Notes: generated by a model from the sequence alone, not told the origin. DNA of 64,000 nucleotides from Glycomyces sambucus (GCF_900102815.1 NZ_FNGF01000006.1:124001-188000), one strand, 5' to 3'. Positions 45,048 to 53,710 are shown, numbered from the stretch's first letter. Translations and numbers: made by a program.

Positions 45048-46985
45048 CTAGTGGTGGTGGTGCCCGTCGTCCTCGCCGCGGCGGTGGACCTCGGCGGTCA
45101 GGCGCTCGGCGATGGCCTGCGGGGTGAGCCCGAGGTCGGCGAGCAGCTGGTCGCGGGTGCCGTGGCGGTGCCAGCCGCGCTCGACGGCGAAGTCCACCAA
45201 GGGGATCTCGACGCCGGTGTCAGAGGCGGCGTCGCGCAGGGCCTGGGCCAGCGCGTCGCCGAAGCCGCCGGTGCGGATGCCGTCCTCGATCGTCGCCACG
45301 AGCGGGTACTGGCCCGCGAGCTTCACGAGCGCGCCCGGCACCGGGGAGATCCAGCGCGGGTCGACCACGGTGGCCCGGATGCCCTGCTCCGCAAGAAGTG
45401 CGGCGGCCTCGACCGCGATCCCCGCGAAGGCGCCGCAGGAGACGAGCAGCAGCTCGTCGTCCTCGTGCTTGACGAGCACGTCGAGTCCTTCGTGGACGTC
45501 GACGGCCGGGATGTCGGCCTCGGGGACGGCGCCGGTCGGGAAGCGGACCATCGTGGGCCCGTCGTCGACCGACAGGGCCTCGGCGAACTCCTCGCGCAGG
45601 CTCGCGGCGTCGCGCGGCGCGGCGATCCGCAGCCCCGGCACGACCCGGAAGATCGAGGTGTCCCAGATGCCGTAGTGGCTCGGCCCGTCGGGGCCGGTGA
45701 TCCCGGCCCGGTCGAGGACGAAGGTCACGGGCAGCCGGTGCATGGCGACGTCGAGCACGGTCTGGTCGAACGCGCGGTTCATGAACGTGGAGTACACGGC
45801 CACGACCGGGTGCATGCCGTTCATCGCGAGCCCGGCCGCGGAGGTGACCGCGTGCTGCTCGGCGATGCCGACGTCGAAGACCCGTTCGGGGTGGCGCTTC
45901 ATGAGCTTGTCGACGCCGGTGGGGCCGGGCATGGCGGCGGTGATCGCGACGACCTCGGGCCGCAGGTTGGCCTGCGCCACCAGCTCGTCGGCGAACACGC
46001 CGGTCCAGCGGCGCTTGGAGGAGCCGGTGGGCTCGCCGGTGATCGGGTCGAACGCGGGCGGGGAGTGCATCTGCTCGGCCTCGTCGGCGCGGGCGGGCGC
46101 CCAGCCGCGGCCCTTCTCGGTGAGCGCGTGGACGATCACGGGTCCGCCGAAGCCCTTGGCGCGTTCGAGCGCGACGGTGAGTTCGGTGAGGTTGTGGCCG
46201 TCGACGGGGCCGAGGTACTTGATGCCGAGGTCGGAGAACATGCCCTGCGGGGCGAGGGCGTCCTTGATGCCGGTCTTGGCGGCGTGGAGGCCGGCGTAGG
46301 CGGCGCGCCCGAAGACGGGGATGCGCTCGACGACCTCCTGGATGCGGCGCAGCGCGGGCTCGTAGCCGGGGTTGAGGCGCAGGGCGGAGAGGCGCTTGGC
46401 GAAGCCGCCGACGGTGGGCGCGTAGGAGCGGCCGTTGTCGTTGACGACGATGACGAGTTTGAGGTCCTCGCGGGCGGCGATGTTGTTCAGCGCCTCCCAG
46501 CACATGCCGCCGGTGAGGGCGCCGTCGCCGACGAGGGCCACCACATGGCGGTCGGAGCCGGAGAGCGCGTGGGCCTTGGCGAGGCCGTCGGCGTAGGAGA
46601 GCGCGGTCGAGGCGTGCGAGTTCTCCACCAGGTCGTGGGGGGACTCGGCCTGGCTCGGGTAGCCGGTGAGGCCGCCGCGGCTGCGCAGCCCGGTGAACTG
46701 GCCGGCGCGGCCGGTCAGTGCCTTGTGGACGTACGACTGGTGTCCGGTGTCGAAGACGACCTGGTCGTGCGGGGAGTCGAAGACCCGGTGGATCGCCATG
46801 GTCAGCTCGACGACCCCGAGGTTGGGACCGATGTGGCCGCCGGTGCGGGCGACGGCGTCGACGAGGAATCCGCGGATCTCCTCGGCGAGCGCGGGCAGTT
46901 CGGCCTCGTCCAGCGACTTGAAATCGGCCAGCCTGCCGATGCTCGACAGCAGCGGGCCTATCTCGGTTTCGTCGTGCGGGTTCAT
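45048..46985 (-). CDS. dxs: 1-deoxy-D-xylulose-5-phosphate synthase
   Basis: 645 residues. This ThDP enzyme condenses pyruvate and glyceraldehyde-3-phosphate in the first step of the MEP isoprenoid pathway. The ThDP motif is GDGALTGGMCWEALNNIA...VNDN, the GAP-binding region includes GHQSYVHKALTGR, and the transketolase-like domain has DVGIAEQHAVTSAAGLA. Length is typical. The C-terminus ends in four histidines (GEDDGHHHH), natural as far as the sequence shows. It corresponds to dxs1 in the conserved mycobacterial gene block. Confidence 0.95.
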   Translation of the reverse strand: MNPHDETEIGPLLSSIGRLADFKSLDEAELPALAEEIRGFLVDAVARTGGHIGPNLGVVELTMAIHRVFDSPHDQVVFDTGHQSYVHKALTGRAGQFTGLRSRGGLTGYPSQAESPHDLVENSHASTALSYADGLAKAHALSGSDRHVVALVGDGALTGGMCWEALNNIAAREDLKLVIVVNDNGRSYAPTVGGFAKRLSALRLNPGYEPALRRIQEVVERIPVFGRAAYAGLHAAKTGIKDALAPQGMFSDLGIKYLGPVDGHNLTELTVALERAKGFGGPVIVHALTEKGRGWAPARADEAEQMHSPPAFDPITGEPTGSSKRRWTGVFADELVAQANLRPEVVAITAAMPGPTGVDKLMKRHPERVFDVGIAEQHAVTSAAGLAMNGMHPVVAVYSTFMNRAFDQTVLDVAMHRLPVTFVLDRAGITGPDGPSHYGIWDTSIFRVVPGLRIAAPRDAASLREEFAEALSVDDGPTMVRFPTGAVPEADIPAVDVHEGLDVLVKHEDDELLLVSCGAFAGIAVEAAALLAEQGIRATVVDPRWISPVPGALVKLAGQYPLVATIEDGIRTGGFGDALAQALRDAASDTGVEIPLVDFAVERGWHRHGTRDQLLADLGLTPQAIAERLTAEVHRRGEDDGHHHH

Positions 46986-47203
46986 AAGGCGGAAGTGTAT
47001 CCGCGACCCCGGGGGGACGAAACCTCCACGAGTGCGCCTGGGACGTGTCTCATGGGCGGCCGGTGCCCGTGATCAGGGAGTCGGCTGGAATTTCATCCGA
47101 TGGGGGGACGGCAGGCGTGAGTGTCGGAAAGCAGTCAGTCCCCGAAAGGGACACGCCGTCGGAAAGCCCGGCTCCTTCGTGATCGAAATGTGATCATGCC
47201 GAC

Positions 47204-48100
47204 ATGGACCTCATCGACCTGCACCAGAACACGGAATGGCCGGCGCGCCTCGATCAGGTGTTGAGCTCCTCGCCGGTGGACTGGGGCGACCGGCGCGACG
47301 CCGTCAAGGGGGTGTCGCCGGGGCTGGCGCGGCTCCAGCGGATGTCCGCGGTGCCGCGGTTCGACCTCGACGTGGTCGATCCGGAGGTCTACGAGGGCAT
47401 CCTGGCGGACGCGCTGGCGGCGGCGGCGCGCGGCGGGGCGGTCTACACCGAGCTGCGGCTGCCGCAGGAGTCGGTGGTGTACCCGCAGTTCATGGAGCGC
47501 TTCGAGGCGGCGCGGGCGCGGGTGGCCGAGGACTACCCGGAGTTCGACGCGGGCGCGGTGCTGAGCATGAACCTGTGGGACCCGATGCTGCGGGAGCTGT
47601 GCGACGCGTTCGCTGACGCGGCGGCGGCGGGGCTGGCGGGGGTCGAGATCATCTACGTCCCGTACGCGGCAGAGGCGGACTGGTCGCGGGGGCGCGTGGT
47701 GGCCGAGGCGGCCGGTGCGGCGGGCCTGGGCGTGACGGTGCCGGCGGGGGCGTTCAACGCCTCGAACCTGGCGTCGCTGGCGGAGATCGAGCAGATCGGG
47801 CGGATCGGCCACGCGGTGGGCGCGGCGACGGACCCGGGGATCATGCGGCTGCTGGCGGAGCGGGGCGTGACGGTGGAGGTGTGCCTGACGTCGTCGGTGG
47901 TGCTGGGCATGGTGCCGAGCCTGGAGGAGCACCCGCTGCCGCGCTTCCTGGAGGCGGGGATCGCGGTGGTGCTGGGCACGGACTCGCCGATGCGGATGGG
48001 CACCAACATCGCCGGGGAGTACGAGAAGGCGCGGGCGCTGGGGCTGAGCGACGCGGACCTGGCGGGGATGACCGCGCGGGCGATGGCCTCGCGGTTGTAG
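47204..48100 (+). CDS. Adenosine-deaminase-like protein lacking canonical metal ligands
   Basis: 298 residues with the outline of the adenosine deaminase (ADA) amidohydrolase barrel: MDLIDLHQNTEWP at the start, VYTELRLPQES on an inner strand, IGHAVGAATDP, VEVCLTSSVVLG and VLGTDSPMRMG. Canonical ADA sites appear altered: HxH is HQN, HAGE is replaced by VPAGAF, and the tandem DD is DS. The His of IGHA and the Glu of the EVC strand remain. It is therefore probably a divergent or non-catalytic member, or has a different chemistry. No operon partner is evident. Confidence 0.7.
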   Translation: MDLIDLHQNTEWPARLDQVLSSSPVDWGDRRDAVKGVSPGLARLQRMSAVPRFDLDVVDPEVYEGILADALAAAARGGAVYTELRLPQESVVYPQFMERFEAARARVAEDYPEFDAGAVLSMNLWDPMLRELCDAFADAAAAGLAGVEIIYVPYAAEADWSRGRVVAEAAGAAGLGVTVPAGAFNASNLASLAEIEQIGRIGHAVGAATDPGIMRLLAERGVTVEVCLTSSVVLGMVPSLEEHPLPRFLEAGIAVVLGTDSPMRMGTNIAGEYEKARALGLSDADLAGMTARAMASRL

Positions 48101-48285
48101 GGGCCCGGCCCGGGCCCGCGGTCACGGATCGGCCTCGATCCGGTCTCCACACGATCTCAATTCTGTCGAATGTCTGTTTGTAGACAATACAACGGACAAC
48201 AATCCCCACTCGCATTTCTCGCCTTCCACCTGCGGAAACATTGCGCGACAACGGCTCGTGTCGACCTTCTCACGCGCCGTTCGGG

Positions 48286-48313
48286 TTGAAAAACCACTCC
48301 TGTTGACTAGTGT
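48286..48313 (+). promoter_or_regulatory. Predicted promoter of the betaine transporter operon
   Basis: TTGAAA (48286-48291), a 16-bp spacer and TAGTGT (48308-48313). Upstream, around 48165-48200, is an AT-richer stretch with TTGTAGACAA and TGTC/GACA arms that could bind a regulator. The 308-bp gap has no gene. Confidence 0.35.
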
Positions 48314-48408
48314 TCCCAGGGTTGCCGCCCCCCACAGACGCCCGTGCCCCGGCGGCTCCGCGCCCTCCCCCGCCGCGCGCACCCGGGGCCGGGCATTGAA
48401 AGGAAGCA

Positions 48409-49488
48409 ATGCCAGCGATCGAAGTGGAGTCCCTGTACAAGGTCTTCGGCAAAGGCGCCAGAGGCGCCGTCGCCCAGCTCAAGGCCGGAGTCCCCCGCGA
48501 GGAGGTCAACGCCCGGAACGTGACCGCCGCCGTCATCGACCACACCTGGGCCATCGAACCCGGCGAGATCTTCGTGGTCATGGGCCTGTCGGGGTCGGGC
48601 AAGTCGACCCTGATCCGGATGCTCAACGGCCTCATCAGGCCCACCACCGGGACGATCCGGATCGGCGGCGTCGAGCTCGGCGCCCTCTCCCACCGCGAGA
48701 TCCGCCGCCTGCGCCGCGAGAAGATCAGCATGGTCTTCCAGCACTTCGCGCTCCTCCCCCACCGCACCGTCGTCGAGAACGTCGCGTTCGGCCTGGAGAT
48801 CAAGGGCCTCAAGAAGACCGAGCGCCTGGAGCGCGCGAGGGAGGCGGTCGAGCTCGTCGGCCTCGGCGGCCACGAGGACAAGCTGCCCGCGCAGCTCTCC
48901 GGCGGCATGAAGCAGCGTGTGGGCCTGGCCCGGGCGCTCGCCGCCGACACCGAGATCCTGCTCATGGACGAGGCGTTCAGCGCCCTCGACCCGCTCATCC
49001 GCCAGGAGATGCAGGACCAGCTCCTCGACCTCCAGGGGAAGCTCGGCAAGACGATCGTGTTCATCACCCACGACCTCAACGAGGCCATGCGGATCGGCGA
49101 CCGGATCGCCATCTGCGACGGCCAGGTCAAGCAGCTCGGCACCGCCGAGGAGATCCTCATGCACCCGGCCGACGACTACGTCGCCGAGTTCACCGCCGAC
49201 GTCGACCGCACCCGGGTCCTCACCGCCGAGGCCGTCATGGAGCCCTTCGGGTCCATGGACACCGGCGAACTGACCACAGTGGAGTCCGATGTGCCGGTGA
49301 ACGAGCTGTACGAGCCTGTCCTCAACTCCGATGCGCCCCTCCTGGTGGTCGACGACAACGCCGACCCCCTCGGCGTGGTCACCACCCGGTCCATCATCAA
49401 GTCGCTCTCGCCCGAGACCGCGCCGGAGCCCGGAAGCGTCACGGACGGGGCCGCGCGCGGTCCCGAGCAGGAGGCCCAGCCCGCATGA
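48409..49488 (+). CDS. Glycine betaine/proline ABC transporter ATPase with CBS-like tail
   Basis: 359 residues of the OpuAA/ProV family. The ATPase part has Walker A MGLSGSGKST, signature LSGGMKQRVGLAR and Walker B ILLMDEAFSALDPL, with the family N-terminus VESLYKVFGKGAR. The last 100 residues contain one CBS-like unit (DAPLLVVDDNADPLGVVTTR), which in this family senses ionic strength or nucleotides. AAAGGAAG precedes the ATG. Its stop overlaps the permease start. It drives uptake of compatible solutes under osmotic stress. Confidence 0.9.
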   Translation: MPAIEVESLYKVFGKGARGAVAQLKAGVPREEVNARNVTAAVIDHTWAIEPGEIFVVMGLSGSGKSTLIRMLNGLIRPTTGTIRIGGVELGALSHREIRRLRREKISMVFQHFALLPHRTVVENVAFGLEIKGLKKTERLERAREAVELVGLGGHEDKLPAQLSGGMKQRVGLARALAADTEILLMDEAFSALDPLIRQEMQDQLLDLQGKLGKTIVFITHDLNEAMRIGDRIAICDGQVKQLGTAEEILMHPADDYVAEFTADVDRTRVLTAEAVMEPFGSMDTGELTTVESDVPVNELYEPVLNSDAPLLVVDDNADPLGVVTTRSIIKSLSPETAPEPGSVTDGAARGPEQEAQPA

Positions 49489-50384
49489 TCGAGTACCTCC
49501 GCAACTGGCTCTGGACCTACGTCTGGAAGCCCCTGCCCGACATGCCGTTCGGCGAATGGATGGAGACGTTCATCCGCTGGGCCCGGGACGCGTGGGCCGC
49601 CGGGTTCGACGCCGTCGACGCCGGGCTGGAGTTCCTGTACCTGCACCTCGCCGACGGACTGCTGTGGCTCCCTTCGGGAGTCATGGTGATCCTGTTCGCC
49701 GCCGCCGCGTGGGCCGCGAAGGGATGGAAGCTCGGCGTCGGCATCGGCCTGGGCATGTTCGTCGTCGCGTGGACCCCGTACTGGGAGGAGACGATGCAGA
49801 CGCTCGCGATGGTCCTGGTCGCCGCCGCGATCGCGATCGTCCTGGCGATCCCGCTGGGGATCGCCGCCGCCGAGAGCCGGGCGTTCTCGGCCGTCGCGCG
49901 GCCGGTCCTCGACTTCATGCAGACGCTGCCGGCCTTCGTGTACCTGATCCCGGTCGTGATGCTCTTCAGCGTCGGCGTGGTGCCCGGCATCATCGCCACC
50001 ATCATCTTCGCGATGCCCCCGGGCGTGCGCCTCACCGAACTCGGCCTGCGCCAGGTGGACCGCGAGGTCGTCGAGGCCGGGCAGGCGTTCGGCGCCTCCC
50101 CCGCGCGCATCCTCGTGCGGATCAAGATGCCGCTCGCGCTGCCCACGATCATGGCCGGGCTCAACCAGGTCATCATGCTGGCGCTGTCCATGGTGGTCAT
50201 CGCCGGCCTCGTCGGCGGCGGCGGCCTCGGCGCCGTCATCTCCGGATCGCTCGGCCGCCTCGACATCGCCGCCGGGTTCAACGCCGGCCTCGCCGTGGTC
50301 CTGCTCGCGATCCTCCTGGACCGCGTCACGCAGGGCCTATCCGACCGCACCCCGGTCGCCCGGGCCGCGAGACTCGCCCGCTAG
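49485..50384 (+). CDS. Glycine betaine/proline ABC transporter permease
   Basis: 299 residues of the OpuAB/ProW family. A hydrophilic N-terminal stretch (about 1-45) precedes six or seven helices; the binding-protein-dependent permease motif is around EAGQAFGASPARILVRIKMP, where the ATPase docks. ATG 49485 overlaps the upstream TGA (ATGA). The substrate-binding gene follows after 52 bp. Confidence 0.9.
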   Translation: MIEYLRNWLWTYVWKPLPDMPFGEWMETFIRWARDAWAAGFDAVDAGLEFLYLHLADGLLWLPSGVMVILFAAAAWAAKGWKLGVGIGLGMFVVAWTPYWEETMQTLAMVLVAAAIAIVLAIPLGIAAAESRAFSAVARPVLDFMQTLPAFVYLIPVVMLFSVGVVPGIIATIIFAMPPGVRLTELGLRQVDREVVEAGQAFGASPARILVRIKMPLALPTIMAGLNQVIMLALSMVVIAGLVGGGGLGAVISGSLGRLDIAAGFNAGLAVVLLAILLDRVTQGLSDRTPVARAARLAR

Positions 50385-50436
50385 ACCCGAACGCCCCCGA
50401 ACATGGCGCGTGCTCGCGCGCCGGAAAGCAGGAGAC

Positions 50437-51348
50437 ATGGAACGACGTTCGATCATGAAGGGCGCCTTCGCCACCGGAGCGACCGCCTCACTGGCCCTGG
50501 CCGGGTGCTCGGTCGAGGAGGAGCCCGGCGACGCCGCCGCCGAAGGGGTCGACTTCGGCCTGCCCGAAGGCGAGGGCGAGATCGTCATCGCCTACATCAA
50601 CTGGGACGAGGCCGTCGTCGCCACCGAGCTGTGGCGCCAGGCCCTCGAAGCCTCGGGGTACACCGTGACCACGCAGGAGTTCACCGAGGTCGGGCCGCTG
50701 TTCGAGGGCCTGTCCTCGGGCGACCTCGACGTGTTCCTCGACGGCTGGCTGCCGATCACGCACCAGACGTACATGGAGACCTACGGCGACCAGCTGGAGC
50801 AGCTCGGCACCTGGAACGAGAACGCCGCGCTCACCGTCGCAGTTCCGACCTATGTGGACGTGAACTCGCTGACCGAGCTGAACGCGAACGCGGACCTGTT
50901 CGGCGGCAGGATCGTCGGCATCGAGGCCAGCGCGGGGCTCACCGAGGCCGTGCAGGAGGGCGCGATCCCGACGTACGGCATCACCGACCTGACGCTGGAG
51001 ACCTCCTCGACCACCGCGATGCTCACCGAACTCGACTCAGCGATCGCCGCGGAGGAGCCGATCGTGGTGACGCTGTGGCAGCCGCACTGGGCGTACGCGA
51101 AGTACGACCTGAAGAACCTCGAGGACCCCGAGACCACGCTGGGCGAGGCCGAGACGATCAACGTGCTGGCGCGCACCGGGTTCACCGAGGAGTTCGGCGA
51201 CGTGGCCGACGCCCTGGGGACCTTCGCGATGAGCGACGACCAGCTCGCGAGCCTGGAGAACGCGGTGTTCTCCGAGCACGAGGGCGACGTCCAGGCCGGC
51301 GTCACGGCCTGGCTCAAGGACAACCCGTTCTCTGACCTGGTGGCCTAG
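50437..51348 (+). CDS. Glycine betaine-binding lipoprotein (OpuAC family)
   Basis: 303 residues. The signal peptide ends in a lipobox (SLALAGC, cysteine at about residue 23), so the protein is anchored outside the membrane. The mature part is an OpuAC-type binding protein: EIVIAYINWDEAVVATELW near the start, DLDVFLDGWLPITHQ with aromatic residues for cation-pi binding of a quaternary amine, and EPIVVTLWQPHWAYAKYDL. ATG 50437 is chosen because AGGAG lies immediately upstream and the signal peptide then has normal length. Two hairpins follow the stop. Confidence 0.9.
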   Translation: MERRSIMKGAFATGATASLALAGCSVEEEPGDAAAEGVDFGLPEGEGEIVIAYINWDEAVVATELWRQALEASGYTVTTQEFTEVGPLFEGLSSGDLDVFLDGWLPITHQTYMETYGDQLEQLGTWNENAALTVAVPTYVDVNSLTELNANADLFGGRIVGIEASAGLTEAVQEGAIPTYGITDLTLETSSTTAMLTELDSAIAAEEPIVVTLWQPHWAYAKYDLKNLEDPETTLGEAETINVLARTGFTEEFGDVADALGTFAMSDDQLASLENAVFSEHEGDVQAGVTAWLKDNPFSDLVA

Positions 51349-51360
51349 CGCCTGTTCCGT

Positions 51361-51439
51361 GGATCGGGCCGGTCGTCCGGCCCCGATCCGCAGGACGGGC
51401 CCCAGGCCGCACCGGACCGGGCACCGCCCGGTCCGGTGC
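51361..51439 (+). terminator. Double terminator of the betaine transporter operon
   Basis: The first hairpin spans 51361-51389 (GGATCGGGCCGG with CCGGCCCCGATCC, one bulge), 12 bp after the stop. The second spans 51409-51439 with a perfect 14-bp stem and ACC loop. Confidence 0.75.
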
Positions 51440-51603
51440 GATGAGGCGGGCGAGAGCCCGCGCGCGGTGCTGTGGCGCTCGGGGCATTGGGGGCCCCGCG
51501 GCAGGAACGAGGACTGAGCCGACCTCCATCGCCACGGCGCACGCGCGCGTCGGGCTCGGCCCGCGGTGCATCCGCGGGCTTGGCCTCGGGCCGTTCGCGG
51601 CCC

Positions 51604-51631
51604 GGCCGCCTCCCCCCACAGGGAGGCGGCC
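51604..51631. other. Hairpin in the 51.35-52.0 kb gene-free gap
   Basis: GGCCGCCTCCC (51604-51614) pairs with GGGAGGCGGCC (51621-51631). The 664-bp gap from 51349 to 52012 contains this hairpin, the double terminator, the 12-bp repeats and the alginate-lyase promoter. Open frames in the gap are low-complexity and not convincing as genes. Confidence 0.5.
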
Positions 51632-51702
51632 CCGGTGCGGGACCGGCCGATCCCCGGCCCCGCACCGGACCCGTGTTCGGGTGCGGCGTCAGGAGCAGCT
51701 TC

Positions 51703-51750
51703 GGAAACGTCGTCGGGAACGTCGTCGGGTACGTCGTCAGGAACGGCGCC
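51703..51750. repeat. Four 12-bp tandem repeats
   Basis: Units GGAAACGTCGTC, GGGAACGTCGTC, GGGTACGTCGTC and a diverged AGGAACGGCGCC follow without gaps. The period is a multiple of three, so translated frames show a periodic peptide, but no start site or ribosome-binding site supports coding. Confidence 0.65.
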
Positions 51751-51894
51751 GAGGACGTTCACCGATCGCACGGATCCGCATCGGAAACGGCGCCAGGAGG
51801 CGTTCGCCGGCCTGCAAGAACCCGCGTCGGGAACGCCATCGGTAGCGGCACCGGAATCGGCGTCGAAATCGGCGTCGGGATGCGTTCATTTGCA

Positions 51895-51923
51895 TTGAAA
51901 TATGTTGATGGTTCGGTTAATAT
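51895..51923 (+). promoter_or_regulatory. Promoter of the alginate-lyase-like gene
   Basis: TTGAAA (51895-51900), a 17-bp spacer and TAATAT (51918-51923) form one of the best consensus promoters in the window. Transcription would start near 51930, giving a leader of about 83 nt. Confidence 0.65.
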
Positions 51924-52012
51924 GTGACATGGCGCTCGGTCTGCGGACCGGTCGCCGCAGGTTGGCGGTGGCATTCCCCGGCATCGCGCACCGCATGGCG
52001 CATAGGAGCACC

Positions 52013-53398
52013 ATGTCGTTCGACGACCTCGACACCTTCACAGACGACCCGGCCGCCTCTGGCCCAGCCGCATCGGGCCAGGCCACCTCCGGCCCGACCG
52101 CATCGGGCCCGGCCGCCACATCCCCTATGGCCCCCACCGGACCGAACCTCAAGCGGCGGCGCCTGCTCCAGGGCGCATTCGCGGCAGGTGGCCTCGCGGC
52201 CGCCGGAACGGGCGGCCTCGGCCTGGCCGCCGCGCAGGAGCACTCCTCCGAGGAGGCCGGCGCCCTCGCCGTCCATCCCGGGTTGCTCCACACCCAGGCC
52301 GACTTCGACCGCATGCGCGCCAAGGTCAATGCCGGGCTGAATCCCTGGCTCGCGGGCTGGAACAAGCTCATCGCCAACGGCCGCGCGCAGTCCACGTGGA
52401 CGGCCCGGCCCACCGCGGTCGTCATCCGCGGCGGCGACGGCCAGAACTACCCGCAGCTCTACAACGACATCCACGCGGCGTACCAGAACGCGCTGCGCTG
52501 GAAGGTCGCCGGCACGACCGCGCACCGCGACAAGGCGATCCAGATCCTCAACGCGTGGTCGCACACGCTGACGACGGTGGGCGGCAACGCCGACCGGTTC
52601 CTCGCCGCGGGGATCTACGGCTACCAGTTCTGCGCGGCGGCCGACATCGTGCGCGAACAGAGCGGGTTCGACCTGGGGGCGTTCCAGGACATGATGACGG
52701 GCGTGTTCCTGCCGATGAACGAGGCGTTCCTGGCGAACCACAACGACGCGTGCATCACGAACTACTGGGCGAACTGGGACCTGTGCAACATGGCGAGCAA
52801 GCTCGCCATCGGCATCGTCTGCGACGACGACGGGATCCGGGACGAGGCGATCGACTACTTCTGGAACGGCGAGGGGAACGGCTCGATCGGGAACGCGATC
52901 CCGTTCGTCCACTCCGGCGGGCTCGCGCAGTGGCAGGAGTCCGGGCGGGACCAGGGGCACTCGATCATGGGGATCGGGCTCATGGCGACGTTCATGGAGA
53001 TGGCCTGGAACCAGGGGATCGACCTGTACGGGGCCGACGGGAACGCGTTCGCGAAGGCCGCGGAGTACGTGGCGCGGTACAACCTCGGGAACACGGTGCC
53101 GTACACGACGTACAGCTGGGGCACCGGCCAGGACTGCGCCTACCGGGAGCAGACGGTGATCGGCTCGGGCGGGCGCGGGCAGGTGCGGCCGGTGTGGGAG
53201 ATGGTCTTCCACCACTACACCGCGCGCAGGGGCTTCGCGATGCCGAACGTGGGGAGCATGTGCGGCGCCAACAGCCCCGAAGGAGGCGGCGGCGACTACG
53301 GCACCACCTCGGGCGGCTTCGACACCCTCGGCTTCGGCACCCTCGCCCACGTGCGCCTCACCTGGGACGAGATCCCGGACGATCTCAAGCCGCTCTAG
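52013..53398 (+). CDS. Tat-exported alginate-lyase-family protein
   Basis: 461 residues. An unusual 45-residue Ala/Ser/Gly/Thr-rich N-terminus precedes a twin-arginine signal (KRRRLLQGAFAAGGLAAAG). The mature part is an alpha/alpha-toroid of the alginate lyase/heparinase type: HPGLLHTQADFDRMRAKV, GGNADRFLAAGIYGYQF, NYWANWDLCNM and QWQESGRDQGHSIMG. It probably cleaves an acidic polysaccharide outside the cell; the substrate is not predictable. ATG 52013 is preceded by AGGAG, so an open upstream extension is discounted. It is monocistronic, with its own promoter and terminator. Confidence 0.82.
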   Translation: MSFDDLDTFTDDPAASGPAASGQATSGPTASGPAATSPMAPTGPNLKRRRLLQGAFAAGGLAAAGTGGLGLAAAQEHSSEEAGALAVHPGLLHTQADFDRMRAKVNAGLNPWLAGWNKLIANGRAQSTWTARPTAVVIRGGDGQNYPQLYNDIHAAYQNALRWKVAGTTAHRDKAIQILNAWSHTLTTVGGNADRFLAAGIYGYQFCAAADIVREQSGFDLGAFQDMMTGVFLPMNEAFLANHNDACITNYWANWDLCNMASKLAIGIVCDDDGIRDEAIDYFWNGEGNGSIGNAIPFVHSGGLAQWQESGRDQGHSIMGIGLMATFMEMAWNQGIDLYGADGNAFAKAAEYVARYNLGNTVPYTTYSWGTGQDCAYREQTVIGSGGRGQVRPVWEMVFHHYTARRGFAMPNVGSMCGANSPEGGGGDYGTTSGGFDTLGFGTLAHVRLTWDEIPDDLKPL

Positions 53399-53414
53399 CC
53401 GACGCGAGCGGGGT

Positions 53415-53453
53415 GGGCGGGTGGGGACGTCCATCCCTAGCCCCCACCCGCCC
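53415..53453 (+). terminator. Terminator of the alginate-lyase-like gene
   Basis: GGGCGGGTGGGG (53415-53426) pairs perfectly with CCCCACCCGCCC (53442-53453), 16 bp after the stop. Confidence 0.7.
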
Positions 53454-53542
53454 GGGGAAGAGGATAGGCGTCGATCCTCCCCCTCGGGTCCGACAAGAAT
53501 CGACCCCCGCACCGCCGAAGTCGCCCGATCGAGCGAAGCAAC

Positions 53543-53648
53543 GTGAGCGACCAACGGTGTGAGCGACCAACGGTGTGAGCGACCAACGGTGTGAGCGACC
53601 AACGGTGTGAGCGACCAACGGTGTGAGCGACCAACGGTGTGAGCGACC
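53543..53648. repeat. 16-bp minisatellite, six perfect copies plus a partial one
   Basis: The unit GTGAGCGACCAACGGT is repeated exactly six times from 53543 to 53638 and then begins a seventh time (10 bases). There is no variation among copies, which indicates recent expansion. Since 16 is not a multiple of three, all frames stay open and a spurious 16-residue periodic peptide appears on the minus strand. Units have no spacers, so this is not a CRISPR array. Confidence 0.92.
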
Positions 53649-53673
53649 CGGCGCTTTGCGCCGGGTCGCTCAC
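53639..53673. other. Perfect 16-bp hairpin fused to the last minisatellite unit
   Basis: GTGAGCGACCCGGCGC (53639-53654), loop TTT, and its exact complement (53658-53673). The first ten bases of the left arm are the repeat-unit start, so the right arm can also pair with each of the six upstream units over ten bases. It may act as a terminator or a nucleoid/replication-slippage structure. Confidence 0.8.
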
Positions 53674-53687
53674 ACCCGGTCGCCTCT

Positions 53688-53710
53688 GCGGCACCGCAGA
53701 GCGGTGCCGC
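53688..53710. other. Perfect 10-bp hairpin upstream of the DUF5685 gene
   Basis: GCGGCACCGC (53688-53697) pairs with GCGGTGCCGC (53701-53710) around AGA. It is the third strong hairpin within 300 bp. A TAGCAT -10-like hexamer follows at 53802-53807. No gene lies between 53399 and 53872. Confidence 0.55.

Noticed and set aside
45048..45062. Engineered His-tag or vector contamination at the dxs end
   Set aside because: Only four histidines, continuous with normal Dxs sequence and genomic flanks; nothing indicates cloning.
51037..51771. 244-codon minus-strand frame with VPDD repeats
   Set aside because: Half of it is antisense to the betaine-binding protein gene and the repeats come from the 12-bp DNA units.
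53543..53648. CRISPR array
   Set aside because: The 16-bp units abut with no spacers, are too short, and no cas gene is near.
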